This document shows, in pieces, positions 36,379 to 44,998 of a stretch of 64,000 nt of DNA. Position 1 is the stretch's first letter; each line of letters opens with the position of its first letter. The notes beneath the pieces are model-generated. The model saw nothing but the letters and a program-made list of their open reading frames with translations. It had not been told where the DNA came from and searched no databases. The stretch comes from Akkermansia massiliensis (GTDB taxonomy: Bacteria; Verrucomicrobiota; Verrucomicrobiia; Verrucomicrobiales; Akkermansiaceae). The position numbers and the translations under genes were made by a program. The DNA is taken from contig NZ_CP072036.1 in assembly GCF_018847375.1 (NCBI RefSeq), positions 620,001-684,000 of the forward strand, written 5' to 3'.

Positions 36379-36400
36379 ATTATATACATTTGTATATAAT
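36379..36400. promoter_or_regulatory. AT-rich palindrome upstream of the atp operon
   Basis: ATTATATACA-TT-TGTATATAAT, a perfect 10-bp inverted repeat within otherwise GC-rich DNA, 133 bp upstream of atpB. On the minus strand it contains TATAAT (36384-36379), a good -10 for the operon, although no convincing -35 lies at the right distance. It may be an operator overlapping the promoter. The rest of the 36247-36514 gap shows no gene. Confidence 0.55.
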
Positions 36401-36514
36401 CTTAAGGCGGCGGCAGGCTTGCCGTTGCAAAACTCCGTTTTTTCTTCCGGGCATTAAAAAATTTTTCCGGAGATAACTTCCAGAACGGCAGGAACAAGAA
36501 GCTTCCGCCATCAA

Positions 36515-36547
36515 CAAAAAAGCTTCCGGAAATTTCTTCCCGGAAGC
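36515..36547 (-). terminator. Intrinsic terminator of the large lipoprotein gene
   Basis: Read on the minus strand, GCTTCCGG and CCGGAAGC (36547-36540 and 36529-36522) form a perfect 8-bp stem followed by six T. It lies 26 bp after the stop of the gene ending at 36573 and separates it from the atp promoter region. Confidence 0.85.
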
Positions 36548-36572
36548 CTGTAAATCCAATGGGAAACCCCTG

Positions 36573-38774
36573 TTATTTGGCAGCGGAAATAACGTGGATG
36601 TGGTACACGTCCCTGCCGTCCGCGGCCTTGCGCCCCGTAGCATGCACGCCCGCGACGTCGGAGGTGATCACGTCCAGGGTTTCCACGGCCTTCCGGATAT
36701 CCTTGTTGCCTTCCGCCGCGCTCTTCAGGGCGTCACGGACCGGGACGAGGTTAAGCTGGAATTCCAGCGGAGCCACCTGCCCCGGGGCCTTCATGGATTC
36801 CTTGATGACTTCCATGCCGAAGGCCTTCGGCATGCTGATGGCCCAGCGGGTGTCGGAAACGCTCACCACCGGATTCAGGTCGGCGCCCAGCGGGCACTCG
36901 TAATCGTAGGTGGTGACATCCCCTTCCACGGAGGATTTGGGGGAGGGCAATTCCGTCATCTTGCCCTGGCTGGCCAGGGTAACGATGGTCTTGGCGGCGT
37001 CAGACACTTTCTGCCACGCTTCGCCCAAGGCGGCACGGTTCTTCACTTCATAAGCCGCGGAGAAGCGCGGGGCCGGAACATTCTTGAGCGTGGGGCTGGG
37101 AGCGCCCTGCATGTCCATGATGAACACGCCGGAATCCGTAAGGCCGGAAAGTGCGGTCTTATACGCCTTCCAAAGTTCTTCAATGGTGGGCCGGGCCATC
37201 TGGAGCATGGGAGCAACCATGCGGATCTGGTCGCTTACGTCATGCTTCGGGTTGGAAATATACGCATTGCCGTAATCCCATACGATCTGGGCAACATTCT
37301 CATACAGGGAGCAGCCCATGTCAACAATCTGCGGATTGATGCGGAAGGAAGAATACAGCACCGTATCCGCCCCGGGACGGACGGAGTTCATGGAGGAGGG
37401 AGCGTCCAGGAGGTAGAATTCAAGCGGATACGTGCAGGCTTCCACATGCACTCCCTGGTCCTGCCACGCGTAGTAGGAAACGGGCGTGGCATTCTGCGCC
37501 ACCTTTTCATACAGCCCAAGGAGGCTGCCCTTCATGGAATCAAGCGCGGCCATGGAAGGAGCCAGATCGGCAATCTTCCAGTCGGCGCCTACCGTCTGCA
37601 TCAGGTCCTTCAACCCGGAGAACATGCCCTTGTAGTAGGCGATGTCCAGGTTAATAAGGCCCTTGGCGCAAGCCTTGTCCGCAAATATCAGGCCATAGGC
37701 GGGATACTGGAGCTGGGCGTCAGCCATGGAGAAATCCGGACGCGCCAGAACAGAATCCTGGGGGGAAGCCGCCAGGCGGACCTGCTTTTCAGGATTGGTG
37801 GTTATAAAGCCCACCAGGGTATCATCCACGAAAGCGACGGCCACATACAGCTTGGATTCGTCCAGACGCTTGAGAGCCGCCTTGAGACGGTCCAGGTTTT
37901 CCTGGGAGATGTTCATCTTGGCTTTTGCCTCATCCAACTTTTCTTCCAGCTTCACGCGCACTTTCTTGCAGTCCACCTCCGCCACCTTGCAGGGCAGGCC
38001 GTTGTAGGTCTTGTCATACAGGGAAACCAGTCCATGAAGTTCCATGTCCTCCGGGAGGTTGGCGTCCTTCAGGGTGGCCTTGGCCTGGGCCAGGGCGTCC
38101 GGAGTCAATTTGGCGGCTACCATCACGGGCGCCGTAGCAGCCTCGGAAGGGCGCAGATCCACCAAATCAGCCCACTGGATAAGCATCTCAACGTACCTGT
38201 TGACCATTGCCTCCTGGGCCGTGTCACTGGCGCCCTTGCTTCCATCAGCGGAGGCCTGGAAAAGCTTGTAAGCGGACAAAATTCCCTGCATCTGGTTCAG
38301 CCCCATGCCGGTAAAAGCGGGCTGCGCGCTATCCATCCACGGAGCCCATTCGGGGCCGAAGCCGATCATCGCGTCAATGACGGGGGTGTTGACGGAGCAC
38401 TTTTTCCGGACGGGCTTGGGTGCATCCTCTCCCGGAATGGCTATGGATTCATCAGCGTCTTCCCCAGCGGAGCAGGAACCCCAGGTTTTGACCATGTTCA
38501 GATTCTGAACGCTCCTGATCATGCCGGGGACGTCGTAAACACCGGCTACAATACCCATGTCCATGGGAAAGAGGGCGGCGATTCCGAGCCGTTCCGCACG
38601 CTTCGCCACCAGATCGGAGGCAACGGGAGCGGAGGGATCAAGCGAAGAAGCCGGGGTTAAGCCGGCGGCATCCTGTCCGGCCTTGGCGGAAGATGATTTA
38701 TTGTCGTCAGAGCAGGCGGCAAGAGCGCAGGTCAGCGCAAAACAGGGTATGGAGTAGAAATAATGCGTTTTCAT
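36573..38774 (-). CDS. Large lipoprotein of unknown function
   Basis: 733 residues. A lipoprotein signal ends in LAAC with Cys21 as the acylation site, followed by a Ser/Ala-rich linker (~22-55). The mature part is a mix of helical segments (VRVKLEEKLDEAKAKMNISQENLDRLKAAL is likely coiled coil) and beta-rich stretches, with several Cys pairs (e.g. CSVNTP, CKVAEVDC) that could form disulfides in the periplasm. I recognise no family. It is monocistronic, with its own promoter candidate and terminator, and probably an abundant envelope component. Confidence 0.75.
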   Translation of the reverse strand: MKTHYFYSIPCFALTCALAACSDDNKSSSAKAGQDAAGLTPASSLDPSAPVASDLVAKRAERLGIAALFPMDMGIVAGVYDVPGMIRSVQNLNMVKTWGSCSAGEDADESIAIPGEDAPKPVRKKCSVNTPVIDAMIGFGPEWAPWMDSAQPAFTGMGLNQMQGILSAYKLFQASADGSKGASDTAQEAMVNRYVEMLIQWADLVDLRPSEAATAPVMVAAKLTPDALAQAKATLKDANLPEDMELHGLVSLYDKTYNGLPCKVAEVDCKKVRVKLEEKLDEAKAKMNISQENLDRLKAALKRLDESKLYVAVAFVDDTLVGFITTNPEKQVRLAASPQDSVLARPDFSMADAQLQYPAYGLIFADKACAKGLINLDIAYYKGMFSGLKDLMQTVGADWKIADLAPSMAALDSMKGSLLGLYEKVAQNATPVSYYAWQDQGVHVEACTYPLEFYLLDAPSSMNSVRPGADTVLYSSFRINPQIVDMGCSLYENVAQIVWDYGNAYISNPKHDVSDQIRMVAPMLQMARPTIEELWKAYKTALSGLTDSGVFIMDMQGAPSPTLKNVPAPRFSAAYEVKNRAALGEAWQKVSDAAKTIVTLASQGKMTELPSPKSSVEGDVTTYDYECPLGADLNPVVSVSDTRWAISMPKAFGMEVIKESMKAPGQVAPLEFQLNLVPVRDALKSAAEGNKDIRKAVETLDVITSDVAGVHATGRKAADGRDVYHIHVISAAK

Positions 38775-38860
38775 TATCTTTAAACGTGGGGGTCATGATG
38801 CCATCCAACAAAAGCGCCGCTCCTTACGGCAACAGTCTCATCGACGCGCACCATCCGCAT

Positions 38861-38889
38861 TATATAGGCGCTTCCCCGCAATGACGCAA
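38861..38889 (-). promoter_or_regulatory. Candidate promoter of the large lipoprotein
   Basis: On the minus strand TTGCGT (38889-38884) and TATATA (38866-38861) are separated by 17 bp, about 85 bp before the start at 38774. The rest of 38775-38992 contains two TGAAAAGCATT copies near 38896 and 38951 but no gene. Confidence 0.45.
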
Positions 38890-38992
38890 GCACAATGAAA
38901 AGCATTAACGGGCCAAAGGCCATGCATGACCCTGTTACGGCGAACGCCCTGAAAAGCATTGCCGGACGATTCCGCCTTCCTTAAAAGCCGGT

Positions 38993-41461
38993 CTAAAGAG
39001 GTTCCGCCATGGGAATGTCATCCTCCGGAAGGGGGGCCTGCGGCGCGGGAGCTCTTACGGGAGAGGAATGGTTGAGATGGCGGGGAATCTGATGGGGAAG
39101 GCCGGGAATGTAGTCGGAATCTCCGCGTCGGGGCGTGAGGGGTGCGGCGGAAGGCTCCTCCGACAAGGAAGGCGCGGACGGCCTGGCATGCCCGGAGGAA
39201 CCGCCCACCGGGGTCGCCTTGATTTCCGCATCGGAAGAGTCGTCCAGATCGGCAGGGATTTCATGAACCTTGATGGGCTCCATTCCTTCCGGATCATACA
39301 GGCCGGGCGGCAGATTGTCCGGCACTACGGCAGGCGATCCCCCGCGTTCGCGAAGGGCGGCGGCAGCCGTTTCCGGGGTTTCCTCCACCGGTTCCGCTAC
39401 CGGGATGTCGTCCTTGGGCGGGTCAATGATGGCCTTGATGTCCTTCTTCTCCGTCTCAAAGAATTCCTTCACGATGGGGGCGGCAGCGGCGCCCCCGCCC
39501 AGCCGTTCGTGGGCGCGGCCTTCATACAGCACCACATAGGCGAAGCGGGGATTGTCACAGGGCATGAAGCCGGCGAACCACGCCAGGCGCTTGTCTTCCC
39601 GTTCCGGTCCCCACTGGGCCGTGCCGGATTTGCCGGCGATGCTGGAATAGGACAGGCGGGCGCGGCCGCCCGTGCCGCCTTCAATCACCTCCCTCATGCC
39701 CTTGCGCACGCTGGCCAGGGCACGTTCATAGGCTGGCAGGGGGCGCTGGACCTCCTGGGGCTTGGGAGCGTAAATGACATTGGCGTTGCCGTCCTGAATC
39801 TGCTTGATGAGCTGGAGCCTGGGCAGGTAGCCGTTCGCCACGCCGGACATCATGTGCGCCACCTGGAGGGGCGTGACCAGCAGCGTTCCCTGGCCGATGG
39901 AAAGGTTGGCGGCGTCTCCGGACATGAAATCCCGCTTGTAGTTGCGGATCATGTAGTCGCTGGTGGGCACCAGGCCGGGATCGTCCGGAATGGGCAGCCC
40001 GGTGCGCTCACCAAGTCCGAAGGCGCGGGCCGTATCCATCAGGGCTTCCGCTCCCAGCTTGAGCCCCATCTGGTACATGAACGGGTTGTTGGACATCGCC
40101 AGGGCGCGGATGCAGTTGATGTCCCCCAGGGGCGTCTTGCTCCAGTTGTTGAAAACGTGGTTGCCGATCGTGATGGATGCCGGGCAGTAGATCTGCGTAT
40201 TTTCCGTGATCTTGTTATTTTTCAGGGCGCTGGCCACCGTCAGCACCTTGAAGGTGGAGGCGGGGGGGTAGCGCCCCTGGAAGGCGCGCGCGCCCAGCGG
40301 TCCGGCGGGGTCGTTGCGCAGGGCATCGTAATCCTTCTGGGATATGTTCGGAATGAACATGTTCGGGTCATAGGACGGCGTGGAGGCCATTACCAGCACT
40401 TCACCCGTTACGCAGTCCAGCACCACCATGGCGCCGCGCCTCTTGCCGCGGGAAAGGATGCGTTCCGCATCCCGCTGCCATTTCAGGTTCAGGGTGGTGA
40501 CGATGGCGCCGCCGGGCTTGGGGCGTATCTGAAGTTCATCCAGAATCTTGTTGCCGTCCTCGTCAAACATCAGGCGCCATACGCCGGGCGTCCCGGTCAG
40601 GTCCTTGTTGAATTCCTTTTCCAGTCCCGCGCGGCCTTCCACCTGTTCCCACAGCGGGTCCATATGGTTGATGGGGCCGGTAGGCAGTTTTCCCTTGGAA
40701 CCCACATAGCCGATGATATGTCCGGCGATTTCCTTTTCCGGATAGGAACGGATGTAGATGGGCAGCAACTGGAGGCCGCGCACCCCCTTCACCTTGTCCT
40801 TCAGTTTTTCCGCTTCCTCTGCGCGGATGACGTTGGTGAGGGGAAGAGGCAGCCAGCGGCGGTGCTCATAGTGCTTCCAGAGCTGGTCATCGGAAAAGGA
40901 CCACGCCTTTCCGGCAATTTTCTTGGCCTGTTCCAGGCAGTTGCGCCCGAAGTCCACCACGCGGGAACGATCGGGATTTTCAAAAATTTCAAAACGCAGG
41001 GCCAGTTGGTAGGCCACGGAGGTCACGGCCAGAGGCTCTCCGTTGCGGTCCAGAATGGGGCCGCGCGGAGCCGGAATCAGCAGGGCCATGGTTCTGGCGG
41101 AAGGCCGCGTGCTGGTGTGCGCTTCCCGCGCCGCATCCATCCTTCCCCCCTTGAGGGAGGGAATCAGGGACAGGGAATCCAGGCCGTTCTGCTCCTTCTC
41201 CGTTTCCTTGGGCATTTCCGGGGCGTCAGCCACGCCTTCCCGTTCACCGGACGCCGTGCCGGATTCCCTCTTCTTATCCCCCAGGTCAACCGTTTCCACG
41301 GCGTCATCCTCTCCGCGCTGCTGCGCCGCAGCCTGGCGCACGGGCGTTCCCCCGCGGGAAGGCGAATGGCGTGAGGAGGACTGGCCCCAGGCCGTATCCG
41401 CCGTCCAGGCGGCCAACCCGGCCAGCAATACCAGGGAACGTATCAGAACCTTCATTTTCAT
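38993..41461 (-). CDS. mrdA: Class B penicillin-binding protein 2 (elongation transpeptidase)
   Basis: 822 residues. A signal/anchor helix at the N-terminus is followed by an unusual ~100-residue low-complexity linker. The PBP dimerisation domain is marked by RGPILDRNGEPLAVTSVAYQLAL, and the transpeptidase by STFK (Ser402, Lys405), SNN of the SxN motif and KSGTAQW. It cross-links peptidoglycan during cell elongation. The C-terminal ~150 residues after the transpeptidase are Pro/Ser/Glu-rich and look disordered, making the protein ~190 residues longer than E. coli PBP2. No rodA or mreCD is adjacent; an L,D-transpeptidase gene lies just upstream. FtsI is the alternative, but the PBP2-type segments GHIIGYVG and YDPNMF favour PBP2. 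Confidence 0.85.
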   Translation of the reverse strand: MKMKVLIRSLVLLAGLAAWTADTAWGQSSSRHSPSRGGTPVRQAAAQQRGEDDAVETVDLGDKKRESGTASGEREGVADAPEMPKETEKEQNGLDSLSLIPSLKGGRMDAAREAHTSTRPSARTMALLIPAPRGPILDRNGEPLAVTSVAYQLALRFEIFENPDRSRVVDFGRNCLEQAKKIAGKAWSFSDDQLWKHYEHRRWLPLPLTNVIRAEEAEKLKDKVKGVRGLQLLPIYIRSYPEKEIAGHIIGYVGSKGKLPTGPINHMDPLWEQVEGRAGLEKEFNKDLTGTPGVWRLMFDEDGNKILDELQIRPKPGGAIVTTLNLKWQRDAERILSRGKRRGAMVVLDCVTGEVLVMASTPSYDPNMFIPNISQKDYDALRNDPAGPLGARAFQGRYPPASTFKVLTVASALKNNKITENTQIYCPASITIGNHVFNNWSKTPLGDINCIRALAMSNNPFMYQMGLKLGAEALMDTARAFGLGERTGLPIPDDPGLVPTSDYMIRNYKRDFMSGDAANLSIGQGTLLVTPLQVAHMMSGVANGYLPRLQLIKQIQDGNANVIYAPKPQEVQRPLPAYERALASVRKGMREVIEGGTGGRARLSYSSIAGKSGTAQWGPEREDKRLAWFAGFMPCDNPRFAYVVLYEGRAHERLGGGAAAAPIVKEFFETEKKDIKAIIDPPKDDIPVAEPVEETPETAAAALRERGGSPAVVPDNLPPGLYDPEGMEPIKVHEIPADLDDSSDAEIKATPVGGSSGHARPSAPSLSEEPSAAPLTPRRGDSDYIPGLPHQIPRHLNHSSPVRAPAPQAPLPEDDIPMAEPL

Positions 41462-41520
41462 CAGCTTGCAGGAGTGTGACAGATGCACCGTAAGGAATCA
41501 ACGATTATTCACGCTCGCGC

Positions 41521-42150
41521 TTATTCCTGAACTACTACGGTTGTTCCCATGCCGCATTTGTCAAACAAAATGCGGCATGCCTCCACAGGCACCCGGATGC
41601 ACCCATGGGAATTGGCGTCCCGGAACACCGTGCCCACATGCAGCCCTATCCCGCCGTGAATGCGCATCCACAGCGGCATCTTGGCGCCGATGAATTTGCC
41701 GCCGGACGGCACGCGGGAAGAAGAGGTGGCGTCCGAATTCACGCACAGGCCGCTTGCATCAAACACGCTGCCATAGGACCGGGAGCGGTAGTCCGCATCC
41801 TTCTGAATGATGGAGAATTTGCCGCGGGGCGTCTCATGGGTGGATCTGCCAGTGCACACGGGAAAGTTCATGGCCGGCTGGCCGTTGACCCACAGCACGC
41901 CGCGCTGGTCCTTCAAATGAATCACGATTTTGCTGTTCCGCGTCTGCGCCTGCCGGATGCGCTCGTCATGGTACCAGATGTCGCGCGTGAAGCGGTACTG
42001 GGGGTCCGCTACAAAAGCGTCATAGGAAGAAGAGTACCTGCCGTCCTTCATCAACGGCTTGCCATGCGGAGTCTTGGGCGTGGAGGAACAGGCAGCCAGC
42101 AGCAGGGAGACACACAGGAAAAGGAGAAAGGCGAGAGGGGAGCGCGGCAT
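41521..42150 (-). CDS. L,D-transpeptidase (YkuD) lipoprotein
   Basis: 209 residues. Lipoprotein signal with LLAAC and Cys21. The YkuD catalytic block HGGIGLHVGTVFRDANSHGCIRV supplies the catalytic Cys184 and His residues, and FSIIQKDADYRS is the family's beta-hairpin region. Such enzymes make meso-DAP-meso-DAP cross-links in peptidoglycan or attach lipoproteins to it. The start MPRSPLAF was chosen as the first giving a clean signal peptide. It is co-directional with PBP2 (59 bp between genes). Confidence 0.9.
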   Translation of the reverse strand: MPRSPLAFLLFLCVSLLLAACSSTPKTPHGKPLMKDGRYSSSYDAFVADPQYRFTRDIWYHDERIRQAQTRNSKIVIHLKDQRGVLWVNGQPAMNFPVCTGRSTHETPRGKFSIIQKDADYRSRSYGSVFDASGLCVNSDATSSSRVPSGGKFIGAKMPLWMRIHGGIGLHVGTVFRDANSHGCIRVPVEACRILFDKCGMGTTVVVQE

Positions 42151-42280
42151 GCGGCCTGCTTTACCCTCTTCCCCCGTGGAAATCAAGCACGATTCCCCTC
42201 TGTTCCGGCATGTTTGGAGGAATCCTGATAAAGACGCCCTTTTCCGTCCGTACCTGTTCCCGTTCTTCCTCCCCGCCGCC

Positions 42281-43399
42281 ATGACCGCCTCCTCTTCCGT
42301 TCCCGCCCGTCCCCCCCGGCTACACTCCCTGGATGCCCTGCGCGGGCTGGACATGCTCATCATCCTGGGGCTGGACGCTCTGGTCCTGCTCCTGGCCGCC
42401 AGAAATCCGGAAAACGCCTTCCTCCGGGAAGCCGCGCGCCAGATGTCGCATGCCCATTGGGCAGGATTGCACCTGTATGACCTGGTGTTCCCCGTCTTCG
42501 TGTTCATCTCTGGCGTTTCCATGTCCTTCTCCCTGGCGAAATACACCGGCGGAAACGCCTCTGCGGCCCCCGGGCTTCTCCACCTTTGGAAACGAGCCTT
42601 CGTTCTGGCCTTCCTGGGCCTCCTGGTCAACGGAACGCTTACCTGGACGGAGGATATGCGTTACGCCTCCGTTCTGGGCCTGATCGGCTTTTCCTGCGCC
42701 ATCGCAGGCACGTGCATCCTGCTGTGCCGCCGCACGGGAGCGATTGCGGCGGCGGCGGGAGGCCTTCTGGGCCTCATCGCCCTGCTTCAATTCACCTGCG
42801 GCAGCTTCACGCCGGACGGCTCCGTCAACTCCTGGGTGGACATGCACTGGCTTCCCGGCCGTCTGCACGGAGGCGTCTTTGATCCGGAAGGCCCCCTCTG
42901 CATCGCCTCCGCTTCCGCCCTGTGCATGGGCGGATGGCTGGCGGGAAAATTTTTGAAGGAAAGCCGCCTGCCTTCCGTCCGCCTCTGCATGGCGATGATG
43001 GGAGCGGGAATCCTCCTCTTTTCCGCCGCCCGAATGCTGGACGGCGCCTATCCCATCATTAAAAGCATGTGGACCGGCACCTTCGTTCTGGCCGCTGCCG
43101 GAATCTCCCTGATGCTCCTGTCCCTGTTCCATCTGGCCGTCGACGCATGGAACGGCGGAAAATGGGCCAAATGGGCCTTTCCCCTCCGCGTCATCGGCGT
43201 CAACGCCCTGGCCGCCTACCTCATCCACGCCCTGCTCAACGTGCATGAACTCAACCAGCGCATCTTCAGCGGCGCGGCGGACTTCTTCCCGCCTTTCCAG
43301 CCCGTATTGCTCGCCGTTTCCCTTCTCCTGCTGCAATGGCTGGTTCTGCTCTTTTTTTACAGGCGCCGCGTATCCTTCGCCAAAAGCCCGGCCAAGTGA
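42281..43399 (+). CDS. HGSNAT-like membrane acyltransferase, second copy
   Basis: 372 residues, ~10 helices. SLDALRGLDMLIILGLDAL and HLYDLVFPVFVFISGVSMSFSL correspond to the opening motifs of the protein at 18666-19787, and DGAYPIIKSMWTGTFVL matches the region near its C-terminal half. It belongs to the same DUF5009/heparan-alpha-glucosaminide N-acetyltransferase-like family but is clearly diverged, so the two are paralogues with probably different acceptors. The start MTASSS is 130 bp from the divergent L,D-transpeptidase. Monocistronic. Confidence 0.82.
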   Translation: MTASSSVPARPPRLHSLDALRGLDMLIILGLDALVLLLAARNPENAFLREAARQMSHAHWAGLHLYDLVFPVFVFISGVSMSFSLAKYTGGNASAAPGLLHLWKRAFVLAFLGLLVNGTLTWTEDMRYASVLGLIGFSCAIAGTCILLCRRTGAIAAAAGGLLGLIALLQFTCGSFTPDGSVNSWVDMHWLPGRLHGGVFDPEGPLCIASASALCMGGWLAGKFLKESRLPSVRLCMAMMGAGILLFSAARMLDGAYPIIKSMWTGTFVLAAAGISLMLLSLFHLAVDAWNGGKWAKWAFPLRVIGVNALAAYLIHALLNVHELNQRIFSGAADFFPPFQPVLLAVSLLLLQWLVLLFFYRRRVSFAKSPAK

Positions 43400-43513
43400 C
43401 GGCGTGGATGAAAATCCTGGCTATGAGGCCGGCTCTCTCCGGAAGACACCCCGTTATGAATACTCCCATCCGGAGAACCGGACAGCCGCTAAAAACGGTG
43501 GCCATGACCGGAT

Positions 43514-43546
43514 AAACAAAAACGCCCCTCCCGTACAGGAGAGGCG
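43514..43546 (-). terminator. Intrinsic terminator of the PEP-CTERM gene
   Basis: On the minus strand CGCCTCTCC pairs with GGAGGGGCG (one G-T wobble, 43546-43523), followed by TTTTTGTTT. It lies 35 bp past the stop codon at 43581. Confidence 0.82.
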
Positions 43547-43580
43547 CTTCCGAAAACCAGTCCGGACAGCAACGCCCGAC

Positions 43581-44414
43581 TCAACGCATCCGGCGGCGGC
43601 GCAGCAGGGCCAGCAGAAGACCGGCGGCGGAAAGGCCTGCCGCAGCAGGTTCCGGAACTGGAGCCGCTCCGGTGATGTAATGAATCTTCACGTTGGCCCA
43701 GGCTCCCCCATTGGTGGTGATCCAATACTTGCCCACATTTTCTTCCGTAGCTTCCAGCGGACCGTCCGCACGGGTCAGGATATTCCCGTCAGCGTCCCTG
43801 ACCACATAGTCAACCGTATCAAAGCCGTTGCCGCCCGAGGAGGAGGAAGCGTTCTGCCCCAGCAGTTCACGCACCGCAGTCCCGACGGTTCCGGTGGTCG
43901 TGTACGGATCAATGGCGGCCTGGATGGTTCCCCCGCTCGCATTGATCCAGAGGCTGGTCGTCGCAAGACGTCCGTTTAATCCGAAATCCCAAACATACCC
44001 CGTGGACAGCCCGCCTCCCAGCGCTCCTGAATTGATGCTGGAATCAATAGTCAAGTTGCCCCAGAGCTGCGTATTGCCTGAGTTCAGGGAAAAAGATTTG
44101 TCCATGTCCACGTTCCCTAAAACCAAGGCCCCTCCCGTATTGTTGCTGAGAGTACCCGTGCCTTTCAGAACAAACTGGTCGACATTCCTGTAATTCAGGC
44201 TCCCCGCGCCGGCGGTGGAGATGGAGGCGTCACTGTTGATGATGATGCTGTTTCCCGCGCCGAGAGTAGTAGGAGGCACGCCGGCCTCCGTCCAGTTGTC
44301 CGCGTCCGTCCAGGAGGATCCGTCCCCGTTTCCCGTCCACTGATAGGTGGCCGCTGCGCCTAGGCCGGACAAGGCAACCAGGACGCAGGAAGCAGTGAAT
44401 AAGGTTTTCTTCAT
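43581..44414 (-). CDS. PEP-CTERM secreted beta-rich protein
   Basis: 277 residues. Sec signal peptide (MKKTLFTASCVLVAL, cleavage near Ala-Ala-Ala), then a beta-helix-like body with repeats such as WTDADNWTEAG and IIINSDASIST, typical of autotransporter/adhesin-type passenger folds, and a C-terminal PEP-CTERM tag: VPEP, a hydrophobic helix and RRRRMR. The tag directs anchoring by an exosortase, not encoded here. Upstream, 125 bp away, lies inverted-repeat segment B; in the given orientation its -35-like element points away from this gene, so it may be in an OFF state. Confidence 0.88.
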   Translation of the reverse strand: MKKTLFTASCVLVALSGLGAAATYQWTGNGDGSSWTDADNWTEAGVPPTTLGAGNSIIINSDASISTAGAGSLNYRNVDQFVLKGTGTLSNNTGGALVLGNVDMDKSFSLNSGNTQLWGNLTIDSSINSGALGGGLSTGYVWDFGLNGRLATTSLWINASGGTIQAAIDPYTTTGTVGTAVRELLGQNASSSSGGNGFDTVDYVVRDADGNILTRADGPLEATEENVGKYWITTNGGAWANVKIHYITGAAPVPEPAAAGLSAAGLLLALLRRRRMR

Positions 44415-44538
44415 AAAATCAAAAGTTAAATATGGATATGAATGGATCCGCACCTATCGCCGGACTGCTGCACAAATCCGCTCCCGGGAGCGTTCTGCGG
44501 TCAGAAGCCAAGGCTTGGAACCCTGCTTTTTCTAATAT

Positions 44539-44826
44539 CGGATTGCTAATCCGTTACGGAATAGTTCCAATGCCGCATGGTGCGCCGCAAGCCCCTCGGC
44601 ATCCGGACGCCAACCTGTGCAGCAATGATTTCTCTTTCCTGAAATTCAGCATATTCTGACGGAATATATGTATTTCCACACCCGCAAAGGCTCGCGGCTC
44701 TCCACGTACCGGCAACGCAACGGAGGAAGCCTTTTCTCCGGAGAAACAGACTCCCATTATAAAACGACCGGGCAACATAAGCACCTTTCCCTTAAAATCA
44801 GAGCTTGACGCCGGATTAGCAATCCG
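44539..44826. promoter_or_regulatory. Putative invertible promoter segment B
   Basis: 288-bp segment bounded by perfect inverted 15-bp repeats, CGGATTGCTAATCCG (44539-44553) and CGGATTAGCAATCCG (44812-44826), between the divergent PEP-CTERM and GH36 genes. As in segments A and C, a TTGACG (44805-44810) lies one base inside the right arm. In the given orientation the hexamer after the right arm is TTTTCC, a poor -10. If inverted, TTGACG would face the left gene and lie 17 bp from TATTAG (44558-44533 region, minus strand), a better -10. So inversion may switch on the PEP-CTERM gene. The segment holds no gene. Confidence 0.6.
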
Positions 44827-44998
44827 TTTTCCACATGGAAAAAGAAGCAAAATAAGGCGGAAACATCATTTTTTGCTCGTCTCCGGAAAATGCTTTGCCA
44901 TCATGGCGCAACGGCTTTTTTCCGAAAAGCAGGGAAGCGCACCTTCCTGCCCTTCTGCCAGTCTATCTGCCACCTTCCTTAACCTAATGATGATTCCC

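Noticed and set aside
39068..41374. 768-codon plus-strand open frame opposite the PBP2 gene
   Set aside because: The minus strand encodes all transpeptidase motifs; the reverse frame is a shadow.
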